From positions 3,403,345-3,448,549 of the forward strand of contig NZ_DS022276.1 of assembly GCF_000153725.1 (NCBI RefSeq): a stretch of 45,205 bases of DNA. The letters run 5' to 3'. A model generated the notes under the pieces. That model ran no database searches. It was not told the origin of the DNA and saw only the letters and a list, made by a program, of their open reading frames with translations. A program made the position numbers and the translations under genes. Each line of letters opens with the position of its first letter. Position 1 is the first letter of the stretch. The DNA is from Salipiger bermudensis HTCC2601. Its GTDB lineage: Bacteria; Pseudomonadota; Alphaproteobacteria; Rhodobacterales; Rhodobacteraceae. Positions 34,375-42,230 of the stretch are shown one piece after another.

Positions 34375-35468
34375 CAGCCGTCCTCCATCTGCAGGACAAG
34401 CCCCAGCGCGAGCAGCAGCGAGGCAATGGGCGGAATCCACGCGGCGAGGATCGGCGGCAGCTGGCCGTTCTCGCCCATGATCTGCGCGAAGTTCCGCACG
34501 TAGTAGAGGCCGAAGCCCAGAAGCACCGCCGCCAGCACGTGCAAGCCGGTGCGGCCAAGCCGGGCGGGGCGCATGGTAAAGCCCGCGGCGACCAACACCA
34601 TCGCCACGAGGAAGACCGGCCGCGCCAGCTCCATCTGCAGCCAGACGACATGGCGCCGGGCCGAGAAGCCGGCCATCTCGAGCCCTTCGATGAACTCCGG
34701 CAGGTCCCAGATCGCCACCGAGGACGGCTTGCCGAAGCGGTCGCGGATACCGTCCTGAGTGAGGTCCGACGGTAGCTCGAGGCGCTCGAACCGCTCCGAC
34801 ATGCCCTCGGGCGAACGCCCGCTTTGCAGCGGCCAGGCCTTGGCGTCGCGCAGCACCCAGGCACCGTCCTGAAGCGCCGCTTCCTCGGCCTCGATGCGGC
34901 GCAGCGGGCCGCTCTCGGCCTCGTATTCGACGAAGCTCACCTCGTAGAGCACGGTGGCGTCGGGGTTGGCGCGCGCGGCACGGATCACCGTATCGCCTTC
35001 GTCGCCGCCCTGGCGCAGCCACAGCCCCTCGCGCCCGATCGAGATCGTCGAGGCCCCGTTGCTCTTGTAACTCTCGGTGAGATCCGAAGACTGCCGCGAG
35101 GTCGCCGCGACGATCGGGTTCAGAATGGCGACCGACACGCCGCTGATCACCAGCGCCACTGCCACCGGGCCGGCGAGAGCCGTCAGGCCCGAGCGCCCGG
35201 CGGCGCGCACCACCACCAGCTCGGAGCTGCGTGCCATCATCAGGAACAGTGCGGCGGTGGCGAGGATCATCACCAGCGGCAGGATCTCGTAGAGACCGGA
35301 GGGCAGGTTCAGAAGCGTCAGGTAGACGACCTGCCCGAAACTCACGTCGCTGCCGAAGCGGCGCAGCTGATCGACCAGATCGAGCAGTGCGAGAAACAGC
35401 GCGAAAACTGTCAGGATCGACAGGAACATGGTCAGGAAGCGGCGGGCGAAATACCGGTGCAGGATCAT
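34374..35468 (-). CDS. lptG: LPS export ABC transporter permease LptG
   Basis: LptG with LptF forms the membrane part of the LptB2FG extractor that removes LPS from the inner membrane. The 364-residue protein has three N-terminal helices with the family motif YEILPLVMILATAALFLMM and SSELVVVRAAGRS, a periplasmic beta-jellyroll (about residues 125-265) with ATVLYEVSFVEYE, and three C-terminal helices. It overlaps lptF by four bases and lptD by one. The VVVRAAG segment corresponds to the coupling helix that contacts LptB. Confidence 0.94.
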   Translation of the reverse strand: MILHRYFARRFLTMFLSILTVFALFLALLDLVDQLRRFGSDVSFGQVVYLTLLNLPSGLYEILPLVMILATAALFLMMARSSELVVVRAAGRSGLTALAGPVAVALVISGVSVAILNPIVAATSRQSSDLTESYKSNGASTISIGREGLWLRQGGDEGDTVIRAARANPDATVLYEVSFVEYEAESGPLRRIEAEEAALQDGAWVLRDAKAWPLQSGRSPEGMSERFERLELPSDLTQDGIRDRFGKPSSVAIWDLPEFIEGLEMAGFSARRHVVWLQMELARPVFLVAMVLVAAGFTMRPARLGRTGLHVLAAVLLGFGLYYVRNFAQIMGENGQLPPILAAWIPPIASLLLALGLVLQMEDG

Positions 35469-36601
35469 GCGGCAACCTCGGCATCTTGCCCGCGCCGGCG
35501 CTCGGGGCGGAACGGCCGCGCCGCGCGCCAGAGCAGCACGGCGGCCAGCGCGAAACCCACGAGGCTGGGAAGGTAGACCAGTGGCCAGAACGCCGGGGTC
35601 GAGCGCACGGGTTCGGTGATGGCGCTCTCGACCAGCTTGACCAGAACCAGCAGGAAGATCGCGCCGACGATCTGCTTGGTGACTCCGAAGCGCGAGAACG
35701 TGCCGGTCATCAGCGCGGCATAGCCGATCAGCGCGGCGACCACGCAGAGCAGCGGCATCTGGAAGCGGTTATGCGCCTCTTCGAGCACCTCGCCGATGCT
35801 GTCATTGACCTCCTCGGCCACCGCCTCGGTTTGGGTCAGCAGCTCCAGCGTCGGGATCTGCCGCGCCCGGCGCCGCTCGGAGCCGCCTGAGGTGATCAGC
35901 CCGCTGATGTCATAGGTCAGATCGGTGAAATTGGTCGTCGAAAGGGTCAGGTCCTTTGTCTGAACCTCCTGCGCCAACCCGCTGCGCATGGTCAGCTTCG
36001 GCCCGCCGTCGTCACGGGTGACGTAGGCGGTCTCGGCGGTATAGGTCACGGTGCGCTGGTCGTTGCGGCGGTCGCTGAGATAGACATCGCGCAGCTCGCC
36101 ATCGTCGGTGATCTCGCGGATGTAGAAGGTCACCCCGCGGGCCGGGTGCAGGAAGGTGCCCTCGTGCAGCAGCCGTGCGGCCACCGACTCGGAGATCTCG
36201 CTCTCGCGATCGCGCAGCTGCGCCACCGAGGCGGGCACCAGCGCATGGGTCAGCACCGACATCATCAGAGCGATCAGCACTCCGAAGACCAGCACCGGGC
36301 GGCCCAGCCGCCACGGCGACAGCCCGCCGGCCTGCAGTACCGTCATCTCGGATTCGTTGGACATGCGGTTGGTCACGTAGACCGCCGCCCCGAAGGCTGC
36401 CATCGGCAGCACCAGCGCGATGACGCCGGGCAGGCTGAGCAGGCTGAACTCGAGGAAGATGCGGGCCGAGTGGCCATCGGTGATCAGCTCGTCGAACAGG
36501 CTGACCGACGCGTTGACCCAATAGACCATGACGAGCACCAGGGCGAAAAACCCAAACACCACCATGAGTTGCGACAGCATGTATCTGTCGAATCTCTGCA
36601 C
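35465..36601 (-). CDS. lptF: LPS export ABC transporter permease LptF
   Basis: LptF is the partner of LptG in LPS export. The protein starts VQRFDRYMLSQLMVVFGFF if GTG 36601 is used, which has GGAGG ten bases upstream and gives 378 residues. The frame is open to 36688. It shows the typical arrangement of three helices, a coupling motif (TNRMSNESEMTVLQAGG), a periplasmic domain with LLHEGTFLHPARGVTFYIRE, and a last group of helices with FQMPLLCVVAALIGYAALM. It is divergent from pepA, a common alphaproteobacterial arrangement, and heads the envelope operon. Confidence 0.94.
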   Translation of the reverse strand: MQRFDRYMLSQLMVVFGFFALVLVMVYWVNASVSLFDELITDGHSARIFLEFSLLSLPGVIALVLPMAAFGAAVYVTNRMSNESEMTVLQAGGLSPWRLGRPVLVFGVLIALMMSVLTHALVPASVAQLRDRESEISESVAARLLHEGTFLHPARGVTFYIREITDDGELRDVYLSDRRNDQRTVTYTAETAYVTRDDGGPKLTMRSGLAQEVQTKDLTLSTTNFTDLTYDISGLITSGGSERRRARQIPTLELLTQTEAVAEEVNDSIGEVLEEAHNRFQMPLLCVVAALIGYAALMTGTFSRFGVTKQIVGAIFLLVLVKLVESAITEPVRSTPAFWPLVYLPSLVGFALAAVLLWRAARPFRPERRRGQDAEVAA

Positions 36602-36729
36602 GCGTATGTGCCCTCCAGATCCTGTGCTGCGGTCCAAGCTATCGGATTGGTATGTGCTGGAAAAGCTGCCTCTGGTCAATGCCGTCACGCGGCTCTACGA
36701 CTCTGAGGGATAGACAACAGGAGAGCATG

Positions 36730-38202
36730 ATGACCGATCTGCGCGAGTTCACCTTTGCCGAAACCGATCTCGACGCCGTGGCGGGCGCGGAAGGCCGCGT
36801 CGCCGTCTTCATCGACAGCGCGGGAAAGCTCGGACGCGGCGCGCGGCGGCTGAACCGGCTGACCAAGGGTGCGGTGGCCCGCGCCGTGGCCGATGAGGGG
36901 TGGGCGAAAAAGCCCGCCGGCAGCGTGGTGAGCCTCTCCTATCCTTCCGGCATGGAAGCCGAGGCGGTCGATATCGTGAAGCTCGAGCGCCGGCCGGATG
37001 TCGCCGATGCGCGCAAGGCGGGCGCCGCCATCGCCAAGGCGGCGGGATCGCGTCCGGTCACGGTGCTGGGCGAGAGCCAGATTGGGCTCGAGCAGGCGTT
37101 GCTCGGCCTTGCGCTGCGCGGCTACACCTTCACCGACCACAAGAGCGACAAGGGCACGGCTCTGGCCCCGGCGCATGTGTTCTGCTCGAAGCCGGCCGAG
37201 ATCGAGGCGGCCGTGGCGCCGATGCTGGCGGTGGCCGGCGGGGTGTTCTTCACCCGCGATCTGGTCAGCGAGCCTGCCAACGTGCTCACCACCACCGAGT
37301 TCGCCGCTCGGCTCGAGGGGCTGCGCGAGCTGGGTGTCGAGGTCGAGGTGATCGACGAGGACCGCATGGAAGAGCTTGGCATGGGCGCGCTGCTCTGTGT
37401 CGGGCAGGGCTCGGTGTCGCCCTCGAAGCTGGTGATCATGCGCTGGAAGGGCGGCGAGGGCGCGCCGCTGGCGCTGGTCGGCAAGGGCGTGGTCTTTGAC
37501 ACCGGCGGCATCTCTCTGAAGCCTGCTGGCGGCATGGAAGACATGACGATGGACATGGGCGGCGCGGGCGTGGTCTCGGGCGTTATGAAGGCGCTGGCGC
37601 TGCGCAAGGCCAAGGCCAACGTCACCGGGCTCGTCGGGCTGGTCGAGAACATGCCCTCGGGCAATGCCGTGCGCCCGGGCGACGTGGTCACCTCGATGAA
37701 GGGCGACACCATCGAGGTCATCAACACCGATGCCGAGGGCCGGCTCGTTCTGAGCGACGTGCTCTGGTACGCGCAGGAATTCGAGACGCCCGCCGCGATG
37801 GTCGATCTCGCCACCCTCACGGGCGCCTGCATCGTGGCGCTGGGGCACGAGAACGCCGCGGTCTACTCCAACGATGAGCGCTTCGCCGCGGGCTTCCTCA
37901 AGGCCGCCGAGACCGAGGGCGAGGGCGCCTGGCGGATGCCGCTGGGCAAGGCCTATGACGACATGCTGAAATCCCCCATTGCCGACATGAAGAACGTCGG
38001 CGGACGCCCGGGCGGCTCGATCACCGCGGCCCAGTTTCTCAAGCGCTTCGTCAAGGACGAGATGCCGTGGATCCACCTCGACATTGCCGGGGTCGCCTCG
38101 CTCAAGTCCGAGAGCACCTTTGCACCGAAGGGCGCCACCGGCTGGGGCGTCATGGCGCTCGACCGGCTGGTCCGCGAGGGCTTCGAGACCAAGGAGGGCT
38201 GA
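36730..38202 (+). CDS. pepA: Leucyl aminopeptidase (M17)
   Basis: PepA removes N-terminal residues, preferring leucine, and in E. coli also binds DNA in multimer resolution. The 490-residue protein has the C-terminal M17 catalytic domain with VGKGVVFDTGGISLKP (metal-binding Lys and Asp), MDMGGAGVVSGVMKAL, and the signature NTDAEGRLVLSD. GGSITAAQFLKRFV and WIHLDIAG close it. The second of two adjacent ATGs (36730) is preferred because AGGAG is six bases upstream of it. holC follows after 59 bp. Confidence 0.96.
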   Translation: MTDLREFTFAETDLDAVAGAEGRVAVFIDSAGKLGRGARRLNRLTKGAVARAVADEGWAKKPAGSVVSLSYPSGMEAEAVDIVKLERRPDVADARKAGAAIAKAAGSRPVTVLGESQIGLEQALLGLALRGYTFTDHKSDKGTALAPAHVFCSKPAEIEAAVAPMLAVAGGVFFTRDLVSEPANVLTTTEFAARLEGLRELGVEVEVIDEDRMEELGMGALLCVGQGSVSPSKLVIMRWKGGEGAPLALVGKGVVFDTGGISLKPAGGMEDMTMDMGGAGVVSGVMKALALRKAKANVTGLVGLVENMPSGNAVRPGDVVTSMKGDTIEVINTDAEGRLVLSDVLWYAQEFETPAAMVDLATLTGACIVALGHENAAVYSNDERFAAGFLKAAETEGEGAWRMPLGKAYDDMLKSPIADMKNVGGRPGGSITAAQFLKRFVKDEMPWIHLDIAGVASLKSESTFAPKGATGWGVMALDRLVREGFETKEG

Positions 38203-38261
38203 GCCCATGGCCGCCGCTTTGGCCGGCCGCGCCCTGAGCCTCGTGATCGCGGGAGGCTGAG

Positions 38262-38720
38262 ATGGGGGCGGCCTATTTCTACCACCTGACCCAGCGCCCG
38301 CTCGAGGCGACGCTGCCGCTGCTTCTGGAGAAGTCGTTGGCGGCGGGCTGGCGCGTGGCGGTGCGCGGCACCGATCCCGGGCGCATCGACTGGCTCGACC
38401 AGAGGCTCTGGATGGGGCCCGAGGACGGATTTCTGCCGCATGGGCAGGCCGGCGGAAAGCACGACGCCTTACAGCCGGTGCTGCTGACGGTGCAGGAGGC
38501 GCTGCCCAACGATCCCGCCTGCCTGATGGCGGTGGACGGTGCGGGCGTGGCGCCCGAGGAGGTCAACCGGCTCGAGCGGGTTTGCATCCTCTTCGATGGC
38601 CATGACGGCATGGCGCTCGACGCGGCGCGCGGCCAGTGGCGGGCGCTCACGGGCGCCGGGTGCAAGGCGCAATACTGGTCGGAAGAGAGCGGCCGCTGGG
38701 AGAAAAAGGCCGAGGCCTGA
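38262..38720 (+). CDS. holC: DNA polymerase III subunit chi
   Basis: The chi subunit links the clamp loader to single-strand-binding protein. The 152-residue product begins MGAAYFYHLTQRPLEATLPLLLEK and has WRVAVRGTDPGRIDWLDQRLW with GFLPHGQAGGKHDALQPV and RVCILFDGHDG, all matching alphaproteobacterial HolC. The ATG follows GGAGG by five bases. It is downstream of pepA, as commonly found, and is convergent with the protease gene beyond. Confidence 0.93.
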   Translation: MGAAYFYHLTQRPLEATLPLLLEKSLAAGWRVAVRGTDPGRIDWLDQRLWMGPEDGFLPHGQAGGKHDALQPVLLTVQEALPNDPACLMAVDGAGVAPEEVNRLERVCILFDGHDGMALDAARGQWRALTGAGCKAQYWSEESGRWEKKAEA

Positions 38721-38771
38721 GCGGCGCCGCCATCGCGTCGCTGCCTGCCCGGTCGTTCCGGATCGCCCGGT

Positions 38772-39353
38772 TCAGCGCTCGAGGATCAGCTGTCCGTTCG
38801 AGATTTCCAGCCGGTCGAAGCGCTGCAGGTAGCTCATGCCCAGAAGCGAGGTCCGCATCTCGCCCTCGTTGACATAGGCGCGGACGTTGCGGTCGGTGAA
38901 AGGCCCCAGACCCACGCTCTCGAGCCGCACCGGCGCGGTGCGCACCATGCCGTTGGCGGTGTTGGCCTGGCCGCGAAAGATCAGCTGATCCGGCGTCAGC
39001 CCGGCGCGCTCGGCATCGTTGCGCGACAGCACCATGCCGGTGGCGCCGGTGTCGACCACGAAGCGCGTGGGCACGCCGTTGAGATCGAGCGAGACGTAAT
39101 AGTGCCCGTCGGGCGCGCGGGGCAGCGCGACGCGACCGTCCTCGGCGAACACCGCCTGCTGCGGCATGACTGTCTGCCGGATGTCGCCCCAGAGCCCGAC
39201 CGCCGCAATGGCGCCGAGCAGGATCAGCGCCCAGACGCCCAGATATTGCAGCTTGAGGCCGAGCCGGGTGCGGTCGCGGAAGAAGAACCACAGGACCAGC
39301 GCCAGTGCGAGCAGGCCGAGATAGGCCAGACGTCCGTATTCGTGTCCTGTCAT
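38772..39353 (-). CDS. Membrane-anchored retropepsin-like aspartic protease (clan AA, TIGR02281 type)
   Basis: The 193-residue protein has two membrane segments at about residues 9-22 and 37-54, followed by a single retropepsin-like domain. The active-site triad is FVVDTGATGMVLS, and the second hydrophobic-hydrophobic-Gly element is in TSLLGMSYLQRFDRLEIS. Such single-domain proteases act as dimers. The domain should face the periplasm or cytoplasm according to helix topology, which I cannot settle. Substrates are unknown; Caulobacter PerP, a related protein, cleaves the polarity factor PodJ. It is convergent with holC. Confidence 0.9.
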   Translation of the reverse strand: MTGHEYGRLAYLGLLALALVLWFFFRDRTRLGLKLQYLGVWALILLGAIAAVGLWGDIRQTVMPQQAVFAEDGRVALPRAPDGHYYVSLDLNGVPTRFVVDTGATGMVLSRNDAERAGLTPDQLIFRGQANTANGMVRTAPVRLESVGLGPFTDRNVRAYVNEGEMRTSLLGMSYLQRFDRLEISNGQLILER

Positions 39354-39414
39354 GGTCTCATCCGTGGCGGGGCGTTTCCCTCAATGTAGAGGCTCCGGCG
39401 CAGGATAACAGGGT

Positions 39415-40035
39415 TTATCCGACCGCACCGATGTTGCGCAGCCCGTCGATGACGAACTGCACCGAGAGCGCTGCGAGCAACATCCCCAGCAGCCGCGTGA
39501 CCACGACGATGCCGGTATGCCCGAGCAGGCGCTCGATGATGGGGGCCGCGAGAAACATCATCAGCACGATCAGCAGCACCGAGATCATCACGCCGATCAC
39601 CGCCGCCATCTCGAGCGCTGAGCCGGTCTGCCCCACGAGCAGGATCATCGTGGCGATGGCGCCGGGGCCGGCAATCAGCGGGATTGCGATGGGAAAGACC
39701 GACGGGTCGGGCAGGGCGTCTTCCTCCCCGGCCTTGTCCTCTCGCCGCTTGGAGCGGCGCTCGAACAGCATGTCGAGCGCGGTCAGGAAGAGCAGGATGC
39801 CGCCGGCGATGCGAAATGCGGGCATCGAGATGCCGATGAAGCCCAGTACCTGCTCGCCGAAGAAGGTGAAGAGCATCAGGATCGCGATGGCGATGCCGCA
39901 GGAGCGCAGAGCGAGGATGCGACGGTGCCGGCTGTCCGCACCGGAGGTCAGCGCGATGAAGATCGGGGTGAGCCCGATCGGGTCGATCACCACGAAAAGC
40001 GTGGCGAAGGCGGTGATGAGAAAGGCGCTGTCCAT
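39415..40035 (-). CDS. MarC family integral membrane protein
   Basis: The 206-residue protein has six predicted helices and the MarC signatures LFVVIDPIGLTPIFIAL at residues 12-28 and VFPIAIPLIAGPGAIATMILL in the second half. The two halves show the weak internal repeat known in this family. The ATG at 40035 is the normal start. MarC proteins were once linked to antibiotic resistance but have no settled function. It is divergent from the truncated lysR gene. It appears to be the last intact core gene before the mobile island. Confidence 0.92.
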   Translation of the reverse strand: MDSAFLITAFATLFVVIDPIGLTPIFIALTSGADSRHRRILALRSCGIAIAILMLFTFFGEQVLGFIGISMPAFRIAGGILLFLTALDMLFERRSKRREDKAGEEDALPDPSVFPIAIPLIAGPGAIATMILLVGQTGSALEMAAVIGVMISVLLIVLMMFLAAPIIERLLGHTGIVVVTRLLGMLLAALSVQFVIDGLRNIGAVG

Positions 40036-40190
40036 GGCTCAGGGGTAGGACGGCGCGCCCGGCCTGTCCAGCGCAGTGTTCACCTGTTGGGGCGCGCGGG
40101 CGCAGGAGGAAAGGGGCCGCCCGTCGCCGCCTTCCCGCCGCGCCGGATCGCCCTCCGCGAGCGCGCGCCGTTTGGACTGCGGCGTGCCGG

Positions 40191-40237
40191 GATCTCTGCG
40201 CGATCAACGCTTCGCCGGTTTCGCTCGCGCAGGGATC
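40191..40237. promoter_or_regulatory. Inverted repeat upstream of truncated lysR
   Basis: GATCTCTGCGCG (40191-40202) and CGCGCAGGGATC (40226-40237) form a 12-bp inverted repeat with one mismatch and a 23-base centre, ending 16 bp before the lysR start. LysR regulators commonly bind dyads in the region between themselves and a divergent gene. The divergent gene here is marC. Confidence 0.35.
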
Positions 40238-40253
40238 GTGCTTTGGATGGGGC

Positions 40254-40494
40254 ATGGACAAGCTCTCGGTCATGAACGCTTTCTGTCGCATCGTCGAACG
40301 CGGCAGCTTTGCCCGCGCGGCGGAGGACCTCGGCGTGTCGCCGGCTTTGCTGAGCCGCGAGGTGAAACTGCTCGAGCAAAGCCTTGCCGCCAGCCTCCTG
40401 ACCCGGTCGACGCGGTCGATGTCGCTGACCGACAACGGTCGGCTGTTCTACGAGGAGGCGCAGAGGATTCTCGGGGCGGTCGGGCAGGTCGATG
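40254..40494 (+). pseudogene. LysR-family regulator, truncated by IS insertion
   Basis: The first 80 codons encode a standard LysR winged-helix DNA-binding domain. It has MNAFCRIVERGSFARAAEDL, the helix-turn-helix VSPALLSREVKLLEQSL, and LLTRSTRSMSLTDNGRLFYE. At about 40494 the sequence passes into the left end of an IS element (GGCGTTGTTGCAG). The frame then adds 14 unrelated residues and stops at 40538. The effector-binding domain is missing entirely, and I do not see its remainder further on, so sequence was lost as well as interrupted. Confidence 0.85.
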
Positions 40495-40795
40495 GGCGTT
40501 GTTGCAGAACTCATCAGCCTCCGGGATTAACTGCGTGAATCCGGTGGGTTAAGAGCCTGCCATGAGCAAGCTCGAACCTGCCCCCTACCGTACGACCAAC
40601 CGGAAATCTTATAACGACGCGCTGAAGCGGCGCGGACCTCTGCTCGTCTGGCTAGACCGGGACATGGACTGGCTTGCGCCGAACGCAGGCAAGCCCGGAC
40701 GTCCGCCGGTCTTCTCCGACGCCGCCATCCAGTTCTGTCTGATCATCAAGGTGCTCTTCGGCCTGCCGCTTCGGCAAACGACCGGAATGGTTACC
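40495..40795 (+). mobile_element. IS5-family element, left-end fragment
   Basis: The fragment begins GGCGTTGTTGCAG, an end typical of one IS5 subgroup. About 65 bases later it contains the transposase start at 40562. Homology to the transposase stops near 40790-40800, where the antisense integrase fragment begins. No right end is visible, so this is a remnant left after recombination or deletion. Confidence 0.75.
40562..40795 (+). pseudogene. IS5-family transposase, N-terminal fragment
   Basis: About 78 codons of an IS5-type transposase are present. They start MSKLEPAPYRTTNRKSYNDAL, then RRGPLLVWLDRDMDWLAP, GKPGRPPVFSDAAIQFCLI and KVLFGLPLRQTTGMV. This is the N-terminal helix-turn-helix-like part; the DDE catalytic domain is absent. 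The open frame continues to 41461, but the residues after TTGMV are antisense to the integrase fragment and do not resemble a transposase. Confidence 0.8.
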
Positions 40796-41434
40796 ATGGC
40801 CTGCTGCCTCTTTCTGTGTCGCAAGCTGGCTCGTCAGAGATCTCAGCGCGTTTGCGCGCGCCATGAGGAAAGCCTCGCGGATCTGGCCGATGTGCTCCAG
40901 ACCGTAAGGTGCGAAACCGGAAATCGTCCGGAACGTCTCGCACAGCTGTTCGGTCCGTTGCGGGGACAGGATGGCGTCGCGCTCCGTCGCATGCTGGTGA
41001 ACCACGGCCTCAAGGCAGGCGGGAGACCAATCCGGATTGATTGCGGAGGGAGGAAATGTCTTCTGCAGCCCATCCTCGACGAGGCTTTCGATCGCGACCA
41101 GCAGGGCATCGCGCCGCATTCCGTCTTCAGGGCGAACGCGGCCGGACATGCGCGTCATGCGGTGCTGCCTGCGGATCGTCTCCAGCGACTCGGAGAGCGT
41201 CGCGTGGATATACGCGTGGACCAGAGTGTCGGGCAGAGGTGGCTGCAGGCAGACAAAGGACTCGAACAACGTGATGAACTCCCGGGAGAGGATTTCTATC
41301 GACGTATGCGCGAATTTTTCGTCCCGCATCGGCAGGCGAAGCATGATGGGGCGATTTTTTCGGGAGAACCCCGGAATCCGGCGCCGGAAGTAAAGGTCGT
41401 CAGCGCGTCGGTGAAGGTATTGGCAGGTCGTCAT
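40796..41434 (-). pseudogene. Phage-type tyrosine integrase, N-terminal fragment (DUF6538-like)
   Basis: From ATG 41434 the minus strand encodes MTTCQYLHRRADDLYFRRRI, then RLPMRDEKFAHTSIEILSRE. A YLHRRxxxYYFRRRxP opening is characteristic of the N-terminal DUF6538 region of many alphaproteobacterial site-specific integrases. A further stretch of about 150 residues would correspond to the core-binding domain. The catalytic domain with the R-H-R-Y residues is missing because the IS5 fragment begins near 40795. GGGGA lies seven bases upstream of the ATG. An integrase at this spot indicates an integrated element whose far end may lie outside the window. Confidence 0.65.
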
Positions 41435-42065
41435 GGTGTGGTCCCCGTTCAGGACCCATAACCGAAAGATCAAGAAAACCATGCTGGGCTTGATGTAACC
41501 GGAGGTGTAACCAAACTGCCAAGAACATCGCAGCACCGTCGGGGTGGATTTACTAAATCCAGTCTTCACAGTGCCTTGCGCTGTAAATGGCTCCGGCGGT
41601 AGGGGGCGCATCGCCCGACTGACACCACCGAAAATAAACGGTTTTCGCTCCGAATATCTCCATCGACTCCGGATGTGTAAGGATCTGTGCCACACGGTGT
41701 GACCATGGTCAATGAACGGGATCCATTCAGAGTGTTGCGTTTGAAAAGCGCGAACGGAAAGGACTACGAGCTTCTGCCTCCACCTGACTTCTTGTCGTAA
41801 GGTGAAGCACTCAAGGAGCAGCGTGGAGAATACCGGTCGAACTCAGATGATCAGCGAGAAGTTCGCCGCGCAGGGCAGATAATAGCAAGTAGCCCGGGTC
41901 GAGCAGCCTCACGGCCTCCGGATCGGTCGCTCTGGGCGGAGAGCGGAAGTTCGCTGCGCCAAGCATGAGTGGCCGTAACACGTCGAGAGCAACCTCAGCA
42001 AAGCCATAGCCGCTAGGGGTGACGATCTCCCGACAGCCTTGCTCTGTGTTTGACAATATAGGGAC
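41435..42065. other. Sparse island stretch without a clear gene
   Basis: No gene is convincing here. A 31-residue plus-strand frame from ATG 41705 to TAA 41800 (MVNERDPFRVLRLKSANGKD...) reads like coding sequence but has no recognised family. A minus-strand frame at 41811-42056 would need a TTG start and gives 81 residues with no recognised family. Either may be a remnant of a lost gene. Base composition is mixed, falling from GC-rich to AT-richer towards 42060. Confidence 0.4.
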
Positions 42066-42230
42066 GTGCTGAAAAAGTCAGATTTGGCGCTGACAAAGTT
42101 GCCTCTGCAACGATATGTATCGCTCATTAAACCACAGATATCCTATGCCCATCTGCATCACCTCAAAAAATTGAAGGGCCGAAGTTTGACTGAAGCAAAA
42201 CCCGCTGCTGTGCCGAGCTACTCTCAGCGC

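Noticed and set aside
41811-42056. Minus-strand frame of 81 codons in the island
   Set aside because: It needs a TTG start, has no clear ribosome-binding site and no recognised family. It is kept only as a possible remnant in the gap description.
42066-42230. GTG start giving 55 extra residues on the SIR2-like protein
   Set aside because: The extra residues do not look like a domain, and related SIR2-like proteins begin just before the Gly-rich motif. It is noted as an alternative start.
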